NCBI GenBank assembly: GCA_905181755.1
Contig: CAJIYY010000025.1
Coordinates: 1 to 20,929 of the forward strand
DNA from: Candidatus Dadabacteria bacterium UBA1144
Lineage (GTDB): Bacteria; Desulfobacterota_D; UBA1144
Direction of reading: 5' to 3'
DNA: 20,929 nucleotides
In this document: positions 7,533-17,068 of the stretch, in pieces
Numbering within the stretch: the stretch's first letter is position 1
Layout of the letters: every line of letters begins with the position of its first letter
Translations under genes and position numbers: made by a program
Notes under the pieces: generated by a model
Told to the model about the DNA's origin: nothing
The model's database searches: none
What the model saw: the letters and a program-made list of their open reading frames with translations, nothing else

Positions 7533-8771
7533 ATGACTATAGATGATCCAAACCACTATTCATTAGGCAGCTTTTTTATAGCGCTGGCAAGTATTTTTAT
7601 AGCTGGCAAAATTATAAGTTCTATTTTTGTTAGGTTTAAGCAGCCTGAGGTCCTTGGAGAGCTAATTGCAGGAGTTCTATTAGGGTCCTTAGCCTTAATT
7701 CCATTGCTGGGTGATCCAGGATATCATATTTTCCACTTGTTAGCTGAGGTTGGAGTTGCAATTCTATTATTTGAGATAGGACTCGAGACTGATCTAAATG
7801 ATTTGCTAAAGGTCGGAGCGCCATCTCTAATAGTTGCTATTATAGGAGTTGTTGCACCTTTTGTTCTGGGATTCTATTCTGTCTATATTTTAAGCAGTTA
7901 TTCTTTAATAAGTTTTTCTTCTGAAACAAACCTTCTTTTTGCAGCCTTAACTATTGGTGCGACTTTGACAGCAACCAGTGTTGGAATAACAGCTAGAGTA
8001 TTGTCTGAACTAAAAAAGCTTAAAACTATTGAGTCTAAAATTATACTAGGAGCGGCGGTAATTGATGATGTTATGGGCCTTATTATTTTGGCAGTTGTCA
8101 GCGCTCTGATTACATCTACAAATTCAGGTGGAGCAGCGACGGTAGATCTATTAACAATTGGTTTAATTATGGGAAAAGCAATAGGATTTCTTTTCGGAGC
8201 TATAATTCTTGGGAATCTTTTTACAAAAAAATTATTCATTTTTGTCTATGGGCTTAAGGCAAGAGGCAGTTTGCTGCTTGGAGCTCTTGCTTACACCTTT
8301 ATCTTTGCATATTTAGCTCAATTAGCTGGACTAGCTCCAATTATTGGCGCCTTTGCCGCAGGACTTTTGCTTGCGAAGACCAATCAAAAAGATTTGATTG
8401 AAGATAGACTAAAACCCGTAGCAGATGTATTTATCCCTATATTTTTCATTATGGTTGGGTCTGCAGTCGATATAACTGTTTTCAACCCCTTTATAAAAGA
8501 AAATATTGCAGTTATAATCTTAGCTTTAGTTTTATTTGTAATTGCTGTCATAGGCAAATTAGTTAGTGGTTTGGGGGCTTATTCTATAAAAGCCAACAAG
8601 TTAGTGATAGGAATTGGAATGATACCAAGAGGTGAAGTTGGGCTTATTTTTGCATCAATGGGACTTGCAACAGGTGTCCTAAGTAATAGTGATTATTCGG
8701 CAGTTACTGTAATGGTCATGCTTACAACGTTTATTGCCCCTCCTCTGCTCTATCGTTTCTATAAGGATTAA
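7533..8771 (+). CDS. CPA2-family Na+(K+)/H+ antiporter
   Basis: This 412-residue protein is almost wholly hydrophobic, with about 12-13 membrane segments, and has hallmarks of the monovalent cation:proton antiporter-2 family. Seen are FEIGLETDL (80-88), TLTATSVGITARVL (145-158), a paired aspartate site VIDDV (D178-D179), GAFAAGLLLAK (272-282) and IPRGEVGLIFA (364-374). The Asp-Asp pair, as in NapA-like proteins, suggests electrogenic exchange. Whether Na+ or K+ is carried cannot be told. There is no C-terminal RCK/TrkA domain, unlike KefB/KefC. It ends 7 bases before the b' subunit gene, so it is probably cotranscribed with the ATP synthase cluster. It is divergent from the CLC gene. Confidence 0.92.
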   Translation: MTIDDPNHYSLGSFFIALASIFIAGKIISSIFVRFKQPEVLGELIAGVLLGSLALIPLLGDPGYHIFHLLAEVGVAILLFEIGLETDLNDLLKVGAPSLIVAIIGVVAPFVLGFYSVYILSSYSLISFSSETNLLFAALTIGATLTATSVGITARVLSELKKLKTIESKIILGAAVIDDVMGLIILAVVSALITSTNSGGAATVDLLTIGLIMGKAIGFLFGAIILGNLFTKKLFIFVYGLKARGSLLLGALAYTFIFAYLAQLAGLAPIIGAFAAGLLLAKTNQKDLIEDRLKPVADVFIPIFFIMVGSAVDITVFNPFIKENIAVIILALVLFVIAVIGKLVSGLGAYSIKANKLVIGIGMIPRGEVGLIFASMGLATGVLSNSDYSAVTVMVMLTTFIAPPLLYRFYKD

Positions 8772-8778
8772 TGGTGAA

Positions 8779-9291
8779 ATGAAGAAAGTTATCTTGTTTT
8801 TATATTTGTTTTCAGTAAGCGCAAACGCAGCTGACTCTTCTAATGTGTTGTCCGTAGATAGGACTTTCTTTATAGAACTTGGCATATTTATTTTTATTAT
8901 ACTTTTCTTAAATAAGTTTTTATTTCAACCTTTGCTTGATTTGAAAGAAAATAGAGATGTTGAAACTTCTGTGAGAATTGAAAGGGCAAAAAGTATGGAC
9001 GAACAATCTGTAGAGATTGAAGCAGAATATAAGAAAAGAATCTCTGATTTTAAAGCTGAAATTGAGTCCTCATCGAATGAAAAAATAGTCGAAGCAAAAA
9101 AGCAAGCCGAAGATTTAATTAAAAGGGCTAAGGAAGAGTCATTGATTGAGATTGAAAATGCTAGAAAGAGTTTAGATTCCGAACTATATTTAAGAATTGC
9201 TAATATAAGTATTGATGATGTTAAAAGAGGAGAAAATGAGGTGACTTTAAAGATCAAAGAGTTAGTCGCTGAGATTAAAGGGAAAATATAG
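8779..9291 (+). CDS. F-type ATP synthase subunit b' with signal peptide
   Basis: This is the first of two b-type subunits, which link the membrane sector to F1 through the peripheral stalk. I chose the ATG at 8779 (170 residues). An in-frame ATG at 8734 would overlap the antiporter and add 15 residues that spoil the N-terminus. From 8779 the protein starts MKKVILFLYLFSVSANA, a good cleavable signal peptide ending in an AxA-like site. A membrane helix follows (about 30-48), then a long charged coiled coil rich in Glu and Lys. Signal peptides on one b subunit are, as I recall, typical of Deltaproteobacteria. It lies 2 bases before the second b gene. Confidence 0.88.
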   Translation: MKKVILFLYLFSVSANAADSSNVLSVDRTFFIELGIFIFIILFLNKFLFQPLLDLKENRDVETSVRIERAKSMDEQSVEIEAEYKKRISDFKAEIESSSNEKIVEAKKQAEDLIKRAKEESLIEIENARKSLDSELYLRIANISIDDVKRGENEVTLKIKELVAEIKGKI

Positions 9292-9293
9292 AT

Positions 9294-9809
9294 ATGTCAG
9301 AAGAAATAAATATAGCTAGTCAGTTGAAGTTTGCTTCTCAGCATCTTTTTAACCTTATTTTTTTTATTGGCGTTTTGTATTATTTTTTAAAAGATACTAT
9401 TGTTAAGTTCTTCTCTAATAGAAGCCTAAAGATAAGCAGAGAGATTCAGGATGCTAATACTATTATTGAGACTTCACAGGCCTCTTATAATATAACTTCT
9501 CAAAAAGTAAATTTGATTGACTCTGAGTTGACTGAGCTTAGGAACTCGATTGATTCAGTTACTAGTAGGAAGACAGGTGAGATTATTGAAAATGCAAACT
9601 CTGTTGCAAAAAAAATTAAGATAGATACTGAAGATATAATCAAGTTAGAGTCATTAAAACTCCAGTATCAGGTAGAAAACAATATTTTAAGTAAAGCTTT
9701 GGAAGTTGCTCAAGATGAGATTTCTAAAGAAATCACAGAGGAAAGAGATTCGGATCTTATTTCTTCTTTCTTAAGCGAGGTTAAGCAGAATGCCATCAGC
9801 AACAGTTAA
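9294..9809 (+). CDS. atpF: F-type ATP synthase subunit b
   Basis: This is the second b-type peripheral stalk subunit, 171 residues. A single membrane helix lies near the N-terminus (about 16-34, including LFNLIFFIGVLYYFL), followed by a long hydrophilic helical region ending near KQNAISNS. Primary sequence conservation is low, as usual for b subunits, so the call rests on architecture and position between b' and delta. It has no signal peptide, unlike its partner. With b' it would form a heterodimeric stalk, as in cyanobacteria and chloroplasts. Its last 20 bases overlap the atpH start. Confidence 0.88.
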   Translation: MSEEINIASQLKFASQHLFNLIFFIGVLYYFLKDTIVKFFSNRSLKISREIQDANTIIETSQASYNITSQKVNLIDSELTELRNSIDSVTSRKTGEIIENANSVAKKIKIDTEDIIKLESLKLQYQVENNILSKALEVAQDEISKEITEERDSDLISSFLSEVKQNAISNS

Positions 9810-10332
9810 TGATTTTTTTATAGCTTTAACAGCAGACTCTTCTTCAAAAGATAATTTAGAAAGAATTTATACAGGTCTATCGAAATTCGTTGAAGTTTTC
9901 AACGGAGACAAAAGCATAAGGCTATGTCTAGTCAATAATATTTACCCTTCTTCTGTTAAAAATGATTTAATCGCCCAAATAGTCTCAGATTGTAAGGCAA
10001 CAAGAACATTTCTTGAGGTAATAATAGAGTTTAATCTTCTTACTTCATTTATTGAATCTAGAGAGTTTTTCCTGAAGAAGCTAAGGAAATTGTTGGGGAA
10101 GGTTAAAATTGAGGTTGTAACGATTGACGTAAATCATGAGGAAAAGTTAGAATTAATAAAATCGAGTTTAGAGAACATCTGGGGAACTAATCTCGAGCTC
10201 AGTTTTAAAGAGGATCCTGGTATTCTTGGAGGACTCGTTCTTCAAGTAGAGGATAAGTACTTTGATGGTTCCTTGTTAGGAAAAGTTAATGAATTAAAAA
10301 AAATAAACGTAAAGGGAGATTTTAATGTCTGA
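9790..10332 (+). CDS. atpH: F-type ATP synthase subunit delta
   Basis: Delta (the OSCP homologue) caps F1 and binds the b stalk. The protein is 180 residues, the usual length. An N-terminal helical domain is followed by a C-terminal segment [20 protein letters not shown] (143-162) that matches the family's conserved DPxxxGG...DGS signature, then a final helix. The ATG at 9790 is inside the end of atpF (20-base overlap), preceded by GAGG at 9777-9780. The stop overlaps atpA by 8 bases. These overlaps point to coupled translation. Confidence 0.94.
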   Translation: MPSATVNDFFIALTADSSSKDNLERIYTGLSKFVEVFNGDKSIRLCLVNNIYPSSVKNDLIAQIVSDCKATRTFLEVIIEFNLLTSFIESREFFLKKLRKLLGKVKIEVVTIDVNHEEKLELIKSSLENIWGTNLELSFKEDPGILGGLVLQVEDKYFDGSLLGKVNELKKINVKGDFNV

Positions 10333-11830
10333 AGTTAATATCCAAAATATAAGTGAGCAATTAAGACAAAAAATTCAAGGATTTGAATCTAGTTTTAAAT
10401 CATCTGAAGTAGGAACTGTTACAAGTGTTGGTGACGGTATAGCCAAGATTTATGGATTAGATGAGGCTATGGCTGGAGAATTGGTAACTTTTGATAGCGG
10501 AGTTTTTGGCTTAATTCTTAATTTAGAGGAAGACAGTGTTGGAGTTGCAATTTTTGGAGCTGACGACTTGGTAAATGAAGGAGACAAGGTTAAAAGAACA
10601 GGAGACATTGCTAGAGTTGGAGTTTCAGATTCTATGTTGGGAAGAGTTGTTGATGGGCTAGGTAAGCCAATAGACGGAAAAGGGGATATTCCATCAGACC
10701 AATTTAAACCAGTTGAGATTAAAGCGCCAGGGGTAGTAGCTAGGAAATCAGTGAACGAACCTCTTCAGACAGGAATCAAAGCTATTGATACAATGATTCC
10801 AATAGGTCGTGGTCAAAGAGAGTTAATACTTGGAGACAGGCAAACGGGGAAAACAGCAATTGCAATTGACACCATAATTAACCAAAAGGGAAAGAATGTT
10901 TTTTGTATATATGTAGCGATAGGCCAGAAGCAATCCACCGTTGCTCAAGTAGTTGAAAAATTAAAAGAAAATGGTGCATTTGAATATACAACTGTTGTTG
11001 CGGCTAATGCTAGTGACCCAGCACCATATCAATTCCTAGCTCCATTTACCGGATGCGCAATTGGAGAACACTTTAGAGACAGCGGAAGGCATGCTCTAAT
11101 TATATATGATGATCTTACTAAGCATGCTTATTCTTATAGACAGCTTTCTCTTCTACTTAGAAGACCTCCGGGCAGGGAAGCTTATCCTGGAGATGTGTTC
11201 TATTTGCACTCAAGACTTCTTGAAAGAGCTGCTAAGATGAGCGATGAAAATGGAGGAGGATCTCTTACAGCCCTTCCAATCATTGAGACTCAGGCGGGAG
11301 ATGTATCTGCTTATATTCCAACTAATGTAATTTCAATTACCGATGGTCAGATTTACCTCGAAACAGATTTATTTTACTCAGGAGTTAGACCTGCTATTAA
11401 TGTTGGGCTCTCAGTTTCAAGAGTAGGTGGTTCAGCTCAAGTAAAAAGTATGAAAAAAGTTGCTGGAACATTAAGACTTGACCTTGCTCAATATAGAGAG
11501 GTGGAAGCTTTTTCAGCATTTGCTTCTGATTTAGACGAGGCAACTAAGTCTCAGTTAAAAAGAGGATCAAGACTCGTTGAAGCTTTAAAACAGGGCCAAT
11601 ATGTTCCCTTACCAGTAGAAAAACAAGTACTTTTATCTTTCGCTGTAACGAATGGATACGCAGATGAAATAGATGTCGACAAGATATCTGATTATGAAGA
11701 AAAGCTTTACGATTATTTTGAATCCACACATAAAGACTTAATGGAAAAACTTCAAAAAGATTACTCAGATGAGATTATTTCAGAGTTAAAATCTTCATTG
11801 GAAAAATTTAAAGGAGTATATAAGTTATAA
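10325..11830 (+). CDS. atpA: F-type ATP synthase subunit alpha
   Basis: Alpha forms the non-catalytic nucleotide sites of the F1 hexamer. The 501-residue protein is full length. It has the N-terminal beta-barrel region ([18 protein letters not shown]), a Walker A loop GDRQTGKTA from residue 170, a Walker B ALIIYDDL, and [10 protein letters not shown] with the arginine finger that contacts the beta-subunit site. All are as expected for a working subunit. AAGGGAG (10313-10319) lies just before the ATG at 10325, which itself overlaps atpH by 8 bases. The next gene, atpG, starts one base after the stop. Confidence 0.98.
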   Translation: MSEVNIQNISEQLRQKIQGFESSFKSSEVGTVTSVGDGIAKIYGLDEAMAGELVTFDSGVFGLILNLEEDSVGVAIFGADDLVNEGDKVKRTGDIARVGVSDSMLGRVVDGLGKPIDGKGDIPSDQFKPVEIKAPGVVARKSVNEPLQTGIKAIDTMIPIGRGQRELILGDRQTGKTAIAIDTIINQKGKNVFCIYVAIGQKQSTVAQVVEKLKENGAFEYTTVVAANASDPAPYQFLAPFTGCAIGEHFRDSGRHALIIYDDLTKHAYSYRQLSLLLRRPPGREAYPGDVFYLHSRLLERAAKMSDENGGGSLTALPIIETQAGDVSAYIPTNVISITDGQIYLETDLFYSGVRPAINVGLSVSRVGGSAQVKSMKKVAGTLRLDLAQYREVEAFSAFASDLDEATKSQLKRGSRLVEALKQGQYVPLPVEKQVLLSFAVTNGYADEIDVDKISDYEEKLYDYFESTHKDLMEKLQKDYSDEIISELKSSLEKFKGVYKL

Positions 11831-11831
11831 A

Positions 11832-14104
<2,273 letters not shown>

Positions 14105-14108
14105 CAAA

Positions 14109-14372
14109 ATGAGTAATTCTTTTAATTTAACTATTTATTCACCAGAGGAAGTAATTTTTAATGATCAGGCTGTTGAGCTAAGCGCCACGAACTCTACAGG
14201 TGCATTCGGAATATTGCCCGGGCATACTTTTTTCTCATCGAATATTCTTCCATGTAGTTTGATATTTAAGAGCAAGGAAGGAGATCTGAGAAAGTATTCT
14301 ACTGGTCCTGGTCTAATAACTGTTAAATCAGACGAAGTTATTGTAGTTTTGGAATCGGCTGAGGCTGTGTAG
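14109..14372 (+). CDS. atpC: F-type ATP synthase subunit epsilon, lacking the C-terminal helical domain
   Basis: Epsilon sits at the foot of gamma. This protein has only 87 residues, against about 130-140 in most bacteria. The N-terminal beta-sandwich is intact: LTIYSPEEVIF, then TGAFGILPGHTFF (the usual G-FGVLPGH), and TVKSDEVIVVLESAE. The two C-terminal helices, which in many bacteria act as an ATP-hydrolysis brake, are absent. The stop is followed after 3 bases by the end of the convergent inositol synthase gene, and no helix-coding remnant is visible, so this looks like a natural short form and not a frameshift. Some lineages are known to have short epsilon subunits. Confidence 0.9.
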   Translation: MSNSFNLTIYSPEEVIFNDQAVELSATNSTGAFGILPGHTFFSSNILPCSLIFKSKEGDLRKYSTGPGLITVKSDEVIVVLESAEAV

Positions 14373-14375
14373 AGA

Positions 14376-15695
14376 TTATTCGTAGTAGTAGTCAAGTCCT
14401 AGATGATCTATATTCTTCTCACCCGCGAGGTATCTAAGTGTGTTTTTAAGTTTCATAGACTGTATGAACAAATCATGCTCAGGATATAAGTTTTCTCCGA
14501 CCATAGGGCTCTTAAAATAAAAAGACATCCATTCTTGAATTCCTAGCATCCCGGCTCTTTGAGCAAGATCCATAAATATTATCAAATCTAATACTATTGG
14601 CGCGGCTAATATACTGTCTCTGCAGAGGAAGTTGACTTTGATTTGCATCTCATAACCTAGCCAGCCAAATATATCTATATTGTCCCATGCTTCTTTTTGA
14701 TCCCCTCTAGGTGGGTAATAGTTAATTCTAACTTTATGGTAGAAATCACCGTAGAGTTCCTTGTTAATTTCGGGTTGAAAAATATGCTCTAAAACACTGA
14801 GCTTACTTTCTTCTTTTGTTTTAAAATTCTTAGGGTTATCTAGGACCTCACCATCTCTGTTGCCTAGAATATTAGTAGAGAACCATCCTCTTAAACCTAA
14901 GAGTCTACTTTTAATCCCGGGTGCAAGGATCGTTTTCATTAGAGTTTGCCCAGTTTTAAAGTCTTTACCAGCTATAGGAACCTTGTACTTTTTGCTTAAA
15001 GTGGTCAAGGCAGGGATATCGACAGAAAGGTTAGGGGCCCCGTTGGCATATGCGGCACCACATTTAATTGCTGCATAAGCGTAAATCATACTAGGAGATA
15101 TGTCTTTATGATTTTTTTTCATTGCATTCTCAAAGCTGGTTACTGTATCGTGTATTTTGCTTTTTTTGAAGAATATTTCAGTGCTTCCGCACCATATCAT
15201 TACTAGTCTATCAATATTCTTGTTTTTCTTAAAAGCCTTAATTTCTTTAATTAGATCTTGGGCTAGCTTGTAATAATTCTTTTCTTTCTTAATATTCTTT
15301 CCGTTTAGGTTATCGGCAAATTTTTTATTAAAAACAGCTTTATTAGGCTTTATTTGTTCTAACTCATCTTTGAGGCTGTCAACAAGGTTTTTATCTAAAA
15401 CACCAGCTTTGATAGTGGCATTATAGCAATCTTCGGGATAGACATCCCAACCATAAAACTCTAAATCTTCAACTTTTGCTAGATCTATTAAATCTTTAAT
15501 TAAGGGAGTCTTCTTTTCAGTTCTTTTTCCTATACGGATAGTTCCCATCTGAGAGAGCGAACCAAAGAGTTTTCCTGATTTTTTCTTATATGCTTCAATT
15601 CCTGCAATAAAAGTTGTACTTACAGCGCCACCAATTCCAGGTATTAAAACACCCAATTTACCTTTAGGCTTTGAAATTTTGAATTTTTTTTTCAT
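14376..15695 (-). CDS. ino1: Myo-inositol-1-phosphate synthase
   Basis: The enzyme converts glucose 6-phosphate to myo-inositol 1-phosphate with NAD+ as a recycled cofactor, feeding inositol phospholipids or solutes. The N-terminal Rossmann region has KLGVLIPGIGGAVSTTF (13-29). Later segments YANGAPNLSVDIPAL, GKDFKTGQTLMKT, GWFSTNILGNRDG and FLCRDSILAAPIVLDL match the family's substrate-site stretches. I chose the ATG at 15695 (439 residues), 13 bases after rpsI. The frame extends upstream to an ATG at 15755 or a TTG at 15770, both inside rpsI, adding a charged extension that homologues usually lack. The ATG at 15695 has only a weak ribosome site. It follows rplM-rpsI on the same strand and its stop lies 3 bases from that of atpC. 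Confidence 0.92.
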   Translation of the reverse strand: MKKKFKISKPKGKLGVLIPGIGGAVSTTFIAGIEAYKKKSGKLFGSLSQMGTIRIGKRTEKKTPLIKDLIDLAKVEDLEFYGWDVYPEDCYNATIKAGVLDKNLVDSLKDELEQIKPNKAVFNKKFADNLNGKNIKKEKNYYKLAQDLIKEIKAFKKNKNIDRLVMIWCGSTEIFFKKSKIHDTVTSFENAMKKNHKDISPSMIYAYAAIKCGAAYANGAPNLSVDIPALTTLSKKYKVPIAGKDFKTGQTLMKTILAPGIKSRLLGLRGWFSTNILGNRDGEVLDNPKNFKTKEESKLSVLEHIFQPEINKELYGDFYHKVRINYYPPRGDQKEAWDNIDIFGWLGYEMQIKVNFLCRDSILAAPIVLDLIIFMDLAQRAGMLGIQEWMSFYFKSPMVGENLYPEHDLFIQSMKLKNTLRYLAGEKNIDHLGLDYYYE

Positions 15696-15708
15696 GTTTT
15701 CGAGACTT

Positions 15709-16095
15709 CTATCTTTTGGAAAACTGCTGACCTCTTCTAGCCTTTCTTTTTCCATATTTCTTGCTTTCAACCATCCTCGAGTCTCTGGTTAATAGACCTT
15801 TGGGCTTTAGCTTAGATCGAAAAGATTCATTATATAGCAAGATTGCTTTAGAGATACCTAGTCTTACAGCGCCTGATTGGCCGGTTAGTCCGCCACCTAA
15901 AACAGAAATATTAAAATTAAAATCATTTGTAGTTTCAGTTACGTCTAATGCTTCTAGAGCATTTTTAACCCAAAAATCTCTCGGGAAATACTCCTTTATA
16001 TCTCTTTTGTTAATTTTAATTTCTCCATCACCTTTTGTAAGCCAAACTTTTGCAATAGAATTTTTTCTTCTTCCAGTAGCGTAATATTTGTCCAA
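15709..16095 (-). CDS. rpsI: 30S ribosomal protein S9
   Basis: S9 binds 16S rRNA in the small-subunit head, and its C-terminal tail reaches the P-site tRNA. The 128-residue protein opens KYYATGRRKNSIAKVWL and ends with the conserved basic tail TRDSRMVESKKYGKRKARRG followed by QQFSKR, with the final Ser-Lys-Arg intact. The start codon is TTG at 16095, chosen because AGAGG lies 6 bases upstream inside the end of rplM, and the rplM stop is one base away. No ATG is available near the conserved N-terminus. It forms an operon with rplM, as in most bacteria. Confidence 0.96.
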   Translation of the reverse strand: MDKYYATGRRKNSIAKVWLTKGDGEIKINKRDIKEYFPRDFWVKNALEALDVTETTNDFNFNISVLGGGLTGQSGAVRLGISKAILLYNESFRSKLKPKGLLTRDSRMVESKKYGKRKARRGQQFSKR

Positions 16096-16096
16096 T

Positions 16097-16498
16097 TTAT
16101 ACCTCTATAGCCTTAGGATTTTGTCCATCATGAGGATGGATGGAATCTTTATAGACTTTTAATCTTTTCATAAAAATACTCTGCCATTTATTCTTTGGAA
16201 GCATACCTTTTACTGCTTTTCTAAGAACTTCAGTCGAGTCTTTTTCCATAAGATCTCCAGCCTTTGTGCTTCTTAGTCCACCAGGATAGCCGGTGTTTCT
16301 ATAATAAAATTTATGCTCTAATTTATTTCCCGAGAATTTGACGTCATTAGTGTTAACTACGATTACAAAGTCACCATTATCACAACCGGGTGTATATGTA
16401 GTTTTACTCTTTCCTATTAGTATGTTGGCAACCTTTGTGGCTAACCTACCCACAATTTTGTCTTTAGCGTCTAATAAAAGCCATTTTTTATCGTTCAT
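16097..16498 (-). CDS. rplM: 50S ribosomal protein L13
   Basis: L13 is an early-assembling 23S rRNA-binding protein. The 133-residue protein begins KKWLLLDAKDKIVGRLAT, the family's W...DA....GRLAS-like start. It also contains KHKFY-like LEHKFYYRNTGYPGG, then VLRKAVKGMLPKN and the C-terminal LKVYKDSIHPHDGQNPK. These are all conserved L13 segments. The ATG at 16498 follows AAGGA at a spacing of 5. A promoter with TTGACT lies in the 128-base divergent gap shared with the Rrf2 regulator gene. The gene leads the rplM-rpsI-ino1 unit. Confidence 0.97.
   Translation of the reverse strand: MNDKKWLLLDAKDKIVGRLATKVANILIGKSKTTYTPGCDNGDFVIVVNTNDVKFSGNKLEHKFYYRNTGYPGGLRSTKAGDLMEKDSTEVLRKAVKGMLPKNKWQSIFMKRLKVYKDSIHPHDGQNPKAIEV
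16102..16106 (-). promoter_or_regulatory. Ribosome binding site deciding the TTG start of rpsI
   Basis: AGAGG on the minus strand (16106-16102) stands six bases before the TTG at 16095. It lies within the last codons of rplM. It supports initiation at the non-ATG codon and coupling of S9 translation to L13. Confidence 0.55.
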
Positions 16499-16525
16499 AG
16501 TTATCCTTTGTTAATCGAAAGTAAG

Positions 16526-16564
16526 CTATTATATTACTGTAATGCAAATGTAAGTCAATAATAG
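16526..16564. repeat. Inverted repeat with inner palindrome, candidate operator
   Basis: Outer arms CTATTAT (16526-16532) and ATAATAG (16558-16564) are perfect inverted repeats 25 bases apart. Inside lies the 11-base palindrome ATTACTGTAAT (16533-16543), and further GTAAG at 16550-16554. The element sits between the divergent rplM and rrf2 genes and overlaps the rplM -10 and -35. It is a plausible site for the Rrf2 regulator, but it does not match the published E. coli IscR motifs closely, and the region is AT-rich. Confidence 0.35.
16528..16558 (-). promoter_or_regulatory. rplM-rpsI promoter
   Basis: On the minus strand, TTGACT (16558-16553) is a near-consensus -35. A TATAAT lies at 16533-16528 (spacer 19), or TAATAT at 16536-16531 (spacer 16). 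AAGGA follows close to the rplM ATG. The promoter overlaps the inverted repeat 16526-16564, so a protein bound there would affect rplM transcription. Confidence 0.5.
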
Positions 16565-16571
16565 TTTTTCA

Positions 16572-16600
16572 GTGAAATAGTTCTTTTTTTAGGTTATATT
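16572..16600 (+). promoter_or_regulatory. Candidate promoter of the rrf2-suf operon
   Basis: GTGAAA (16572-16577) and TATATT (16595-16600) are separated by 17 bases and would start transcription near 16607. A second candidate further upstream is TTGTTA (16508-16513) with TATATT (16530-16535), spacer 16, lying within the inverted-repeat region. Either could serve the regulator and suf genes. The evidence is hexamer similarity only. Confidence 0.35.
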
Positions 16601-16606
16601 AAGCCT

Positions 16607-16636
16607 ATGAGTATAAAGAGTAAGTTTTGCAAGTAA
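16607..16636 (+). other. Nine-codon open frame overlapping the rrf2 start
   Basis: ATG at 16607 opens a frame coding MSIKSKFCK and stops at TAA 16634-16636, ten bases past the first base of the TTG start of rrf2, in another frame. It could couple or limit initiation at the TTG, or be a chance frame. There is no ribosome site ahead of it; if transcription starts at about 16607 it would be leaderless. Confidence 0.2.
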
Positions 16637-17046
16637 GTAAATCTTTGGACTATGCAGTTCGGTCTCTTACTTACATTGCTAAAGAAAAAGCAAGTGTTTT
16701 TACCATCAGAGACATATCGCAAAAGCAGCATATTCCTCAAAACTATCTTGCAAAGATAATGAGAAAGCTGGTTCAGAAAGGCCTCTTGAGTTCTTCTCCT
16801 GGACCTGAGGGTGGGTATTCACTAAGAAAGCCTACGGAAGACATCTCATTAAAGGATATATACGAGGCAATTGAAGGCGATATGCAATTGATAGACTGCA
16901 TGGAGAAGAATGTTGTATGTGAATTGTTTGATTCCTGCACGCAAAGATCTGTTTGGGACCACCTACAGCTGCATACACTTACTTTTCTAAATGATATATC
17001 AGTAAAAGATATAGCTGATAATAGAATTACACATAAGACAAAATAG
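16627..17046 (+). CDS. Rrf2/IscR-family transcriptional regulator of suf
   Basis: This 139-residue protein has a winged-helix DNA-binding domain (about 1-70) opening QVSKSLDYAVRSLTYIA, with HIPQNYLAKIMRKL as recognition region and GPEGGYSLRKP as the wing. Three cysteines, C91, C98 and C104, lie in the cluster-binding loop typical of [2Fe-2S] sensing Rrf2 proteins. Here the spacing is C-x6-C-x5-C, and the residue at the position of IscR His107 is Arg107. It starts with TTG at 16627; the next in-frame Met (45) would delete the DNA-binding helices, so TTG is required. It lies 22 bases before sufB and probably controls the suf operon in response to iron-sulfur status. Confidence 0.9.
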   Translation: MQVSKSLDYAVRSLTYIAKEKASVFTIRDISQKQHIPQNYLAKIMRKLVQKGLLSSSPGPEGGYSLRKPTEDISLKDIYEAIEGDMQLIDCMEKNVVCELFDSCTQRSVWDHLQLHTLTFLNDISVKDIADNRITHKTK

Positions 17047-17068
17047 TTGAGGGAGTTTCTGTAAAATT

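Noticed and set aside
7898..8239. 113-codon minus-strand frame inside the antiporter
   Set aside because: It mirrors the membrane helices of the antiporter and has no family features.
8734..8778. Upstream ATG for the b' subunit
   Set aside because: It lies inside the antiporter gene and would put 15 extra residues before a good signal peptide.
8925..9257. 110-codon minus-strand frame inside the b' gene
   Set aside because: Its serine/leucine-rich product is the antisense of the coiled coil; the b' gene fits its neighbours.
14360..14400. Frameshift that might have cut the epsilon subunit
   Set aside because: No frame after the stop codes for the usual C-terminal helices, and the convergent gene begins 3 bases later.
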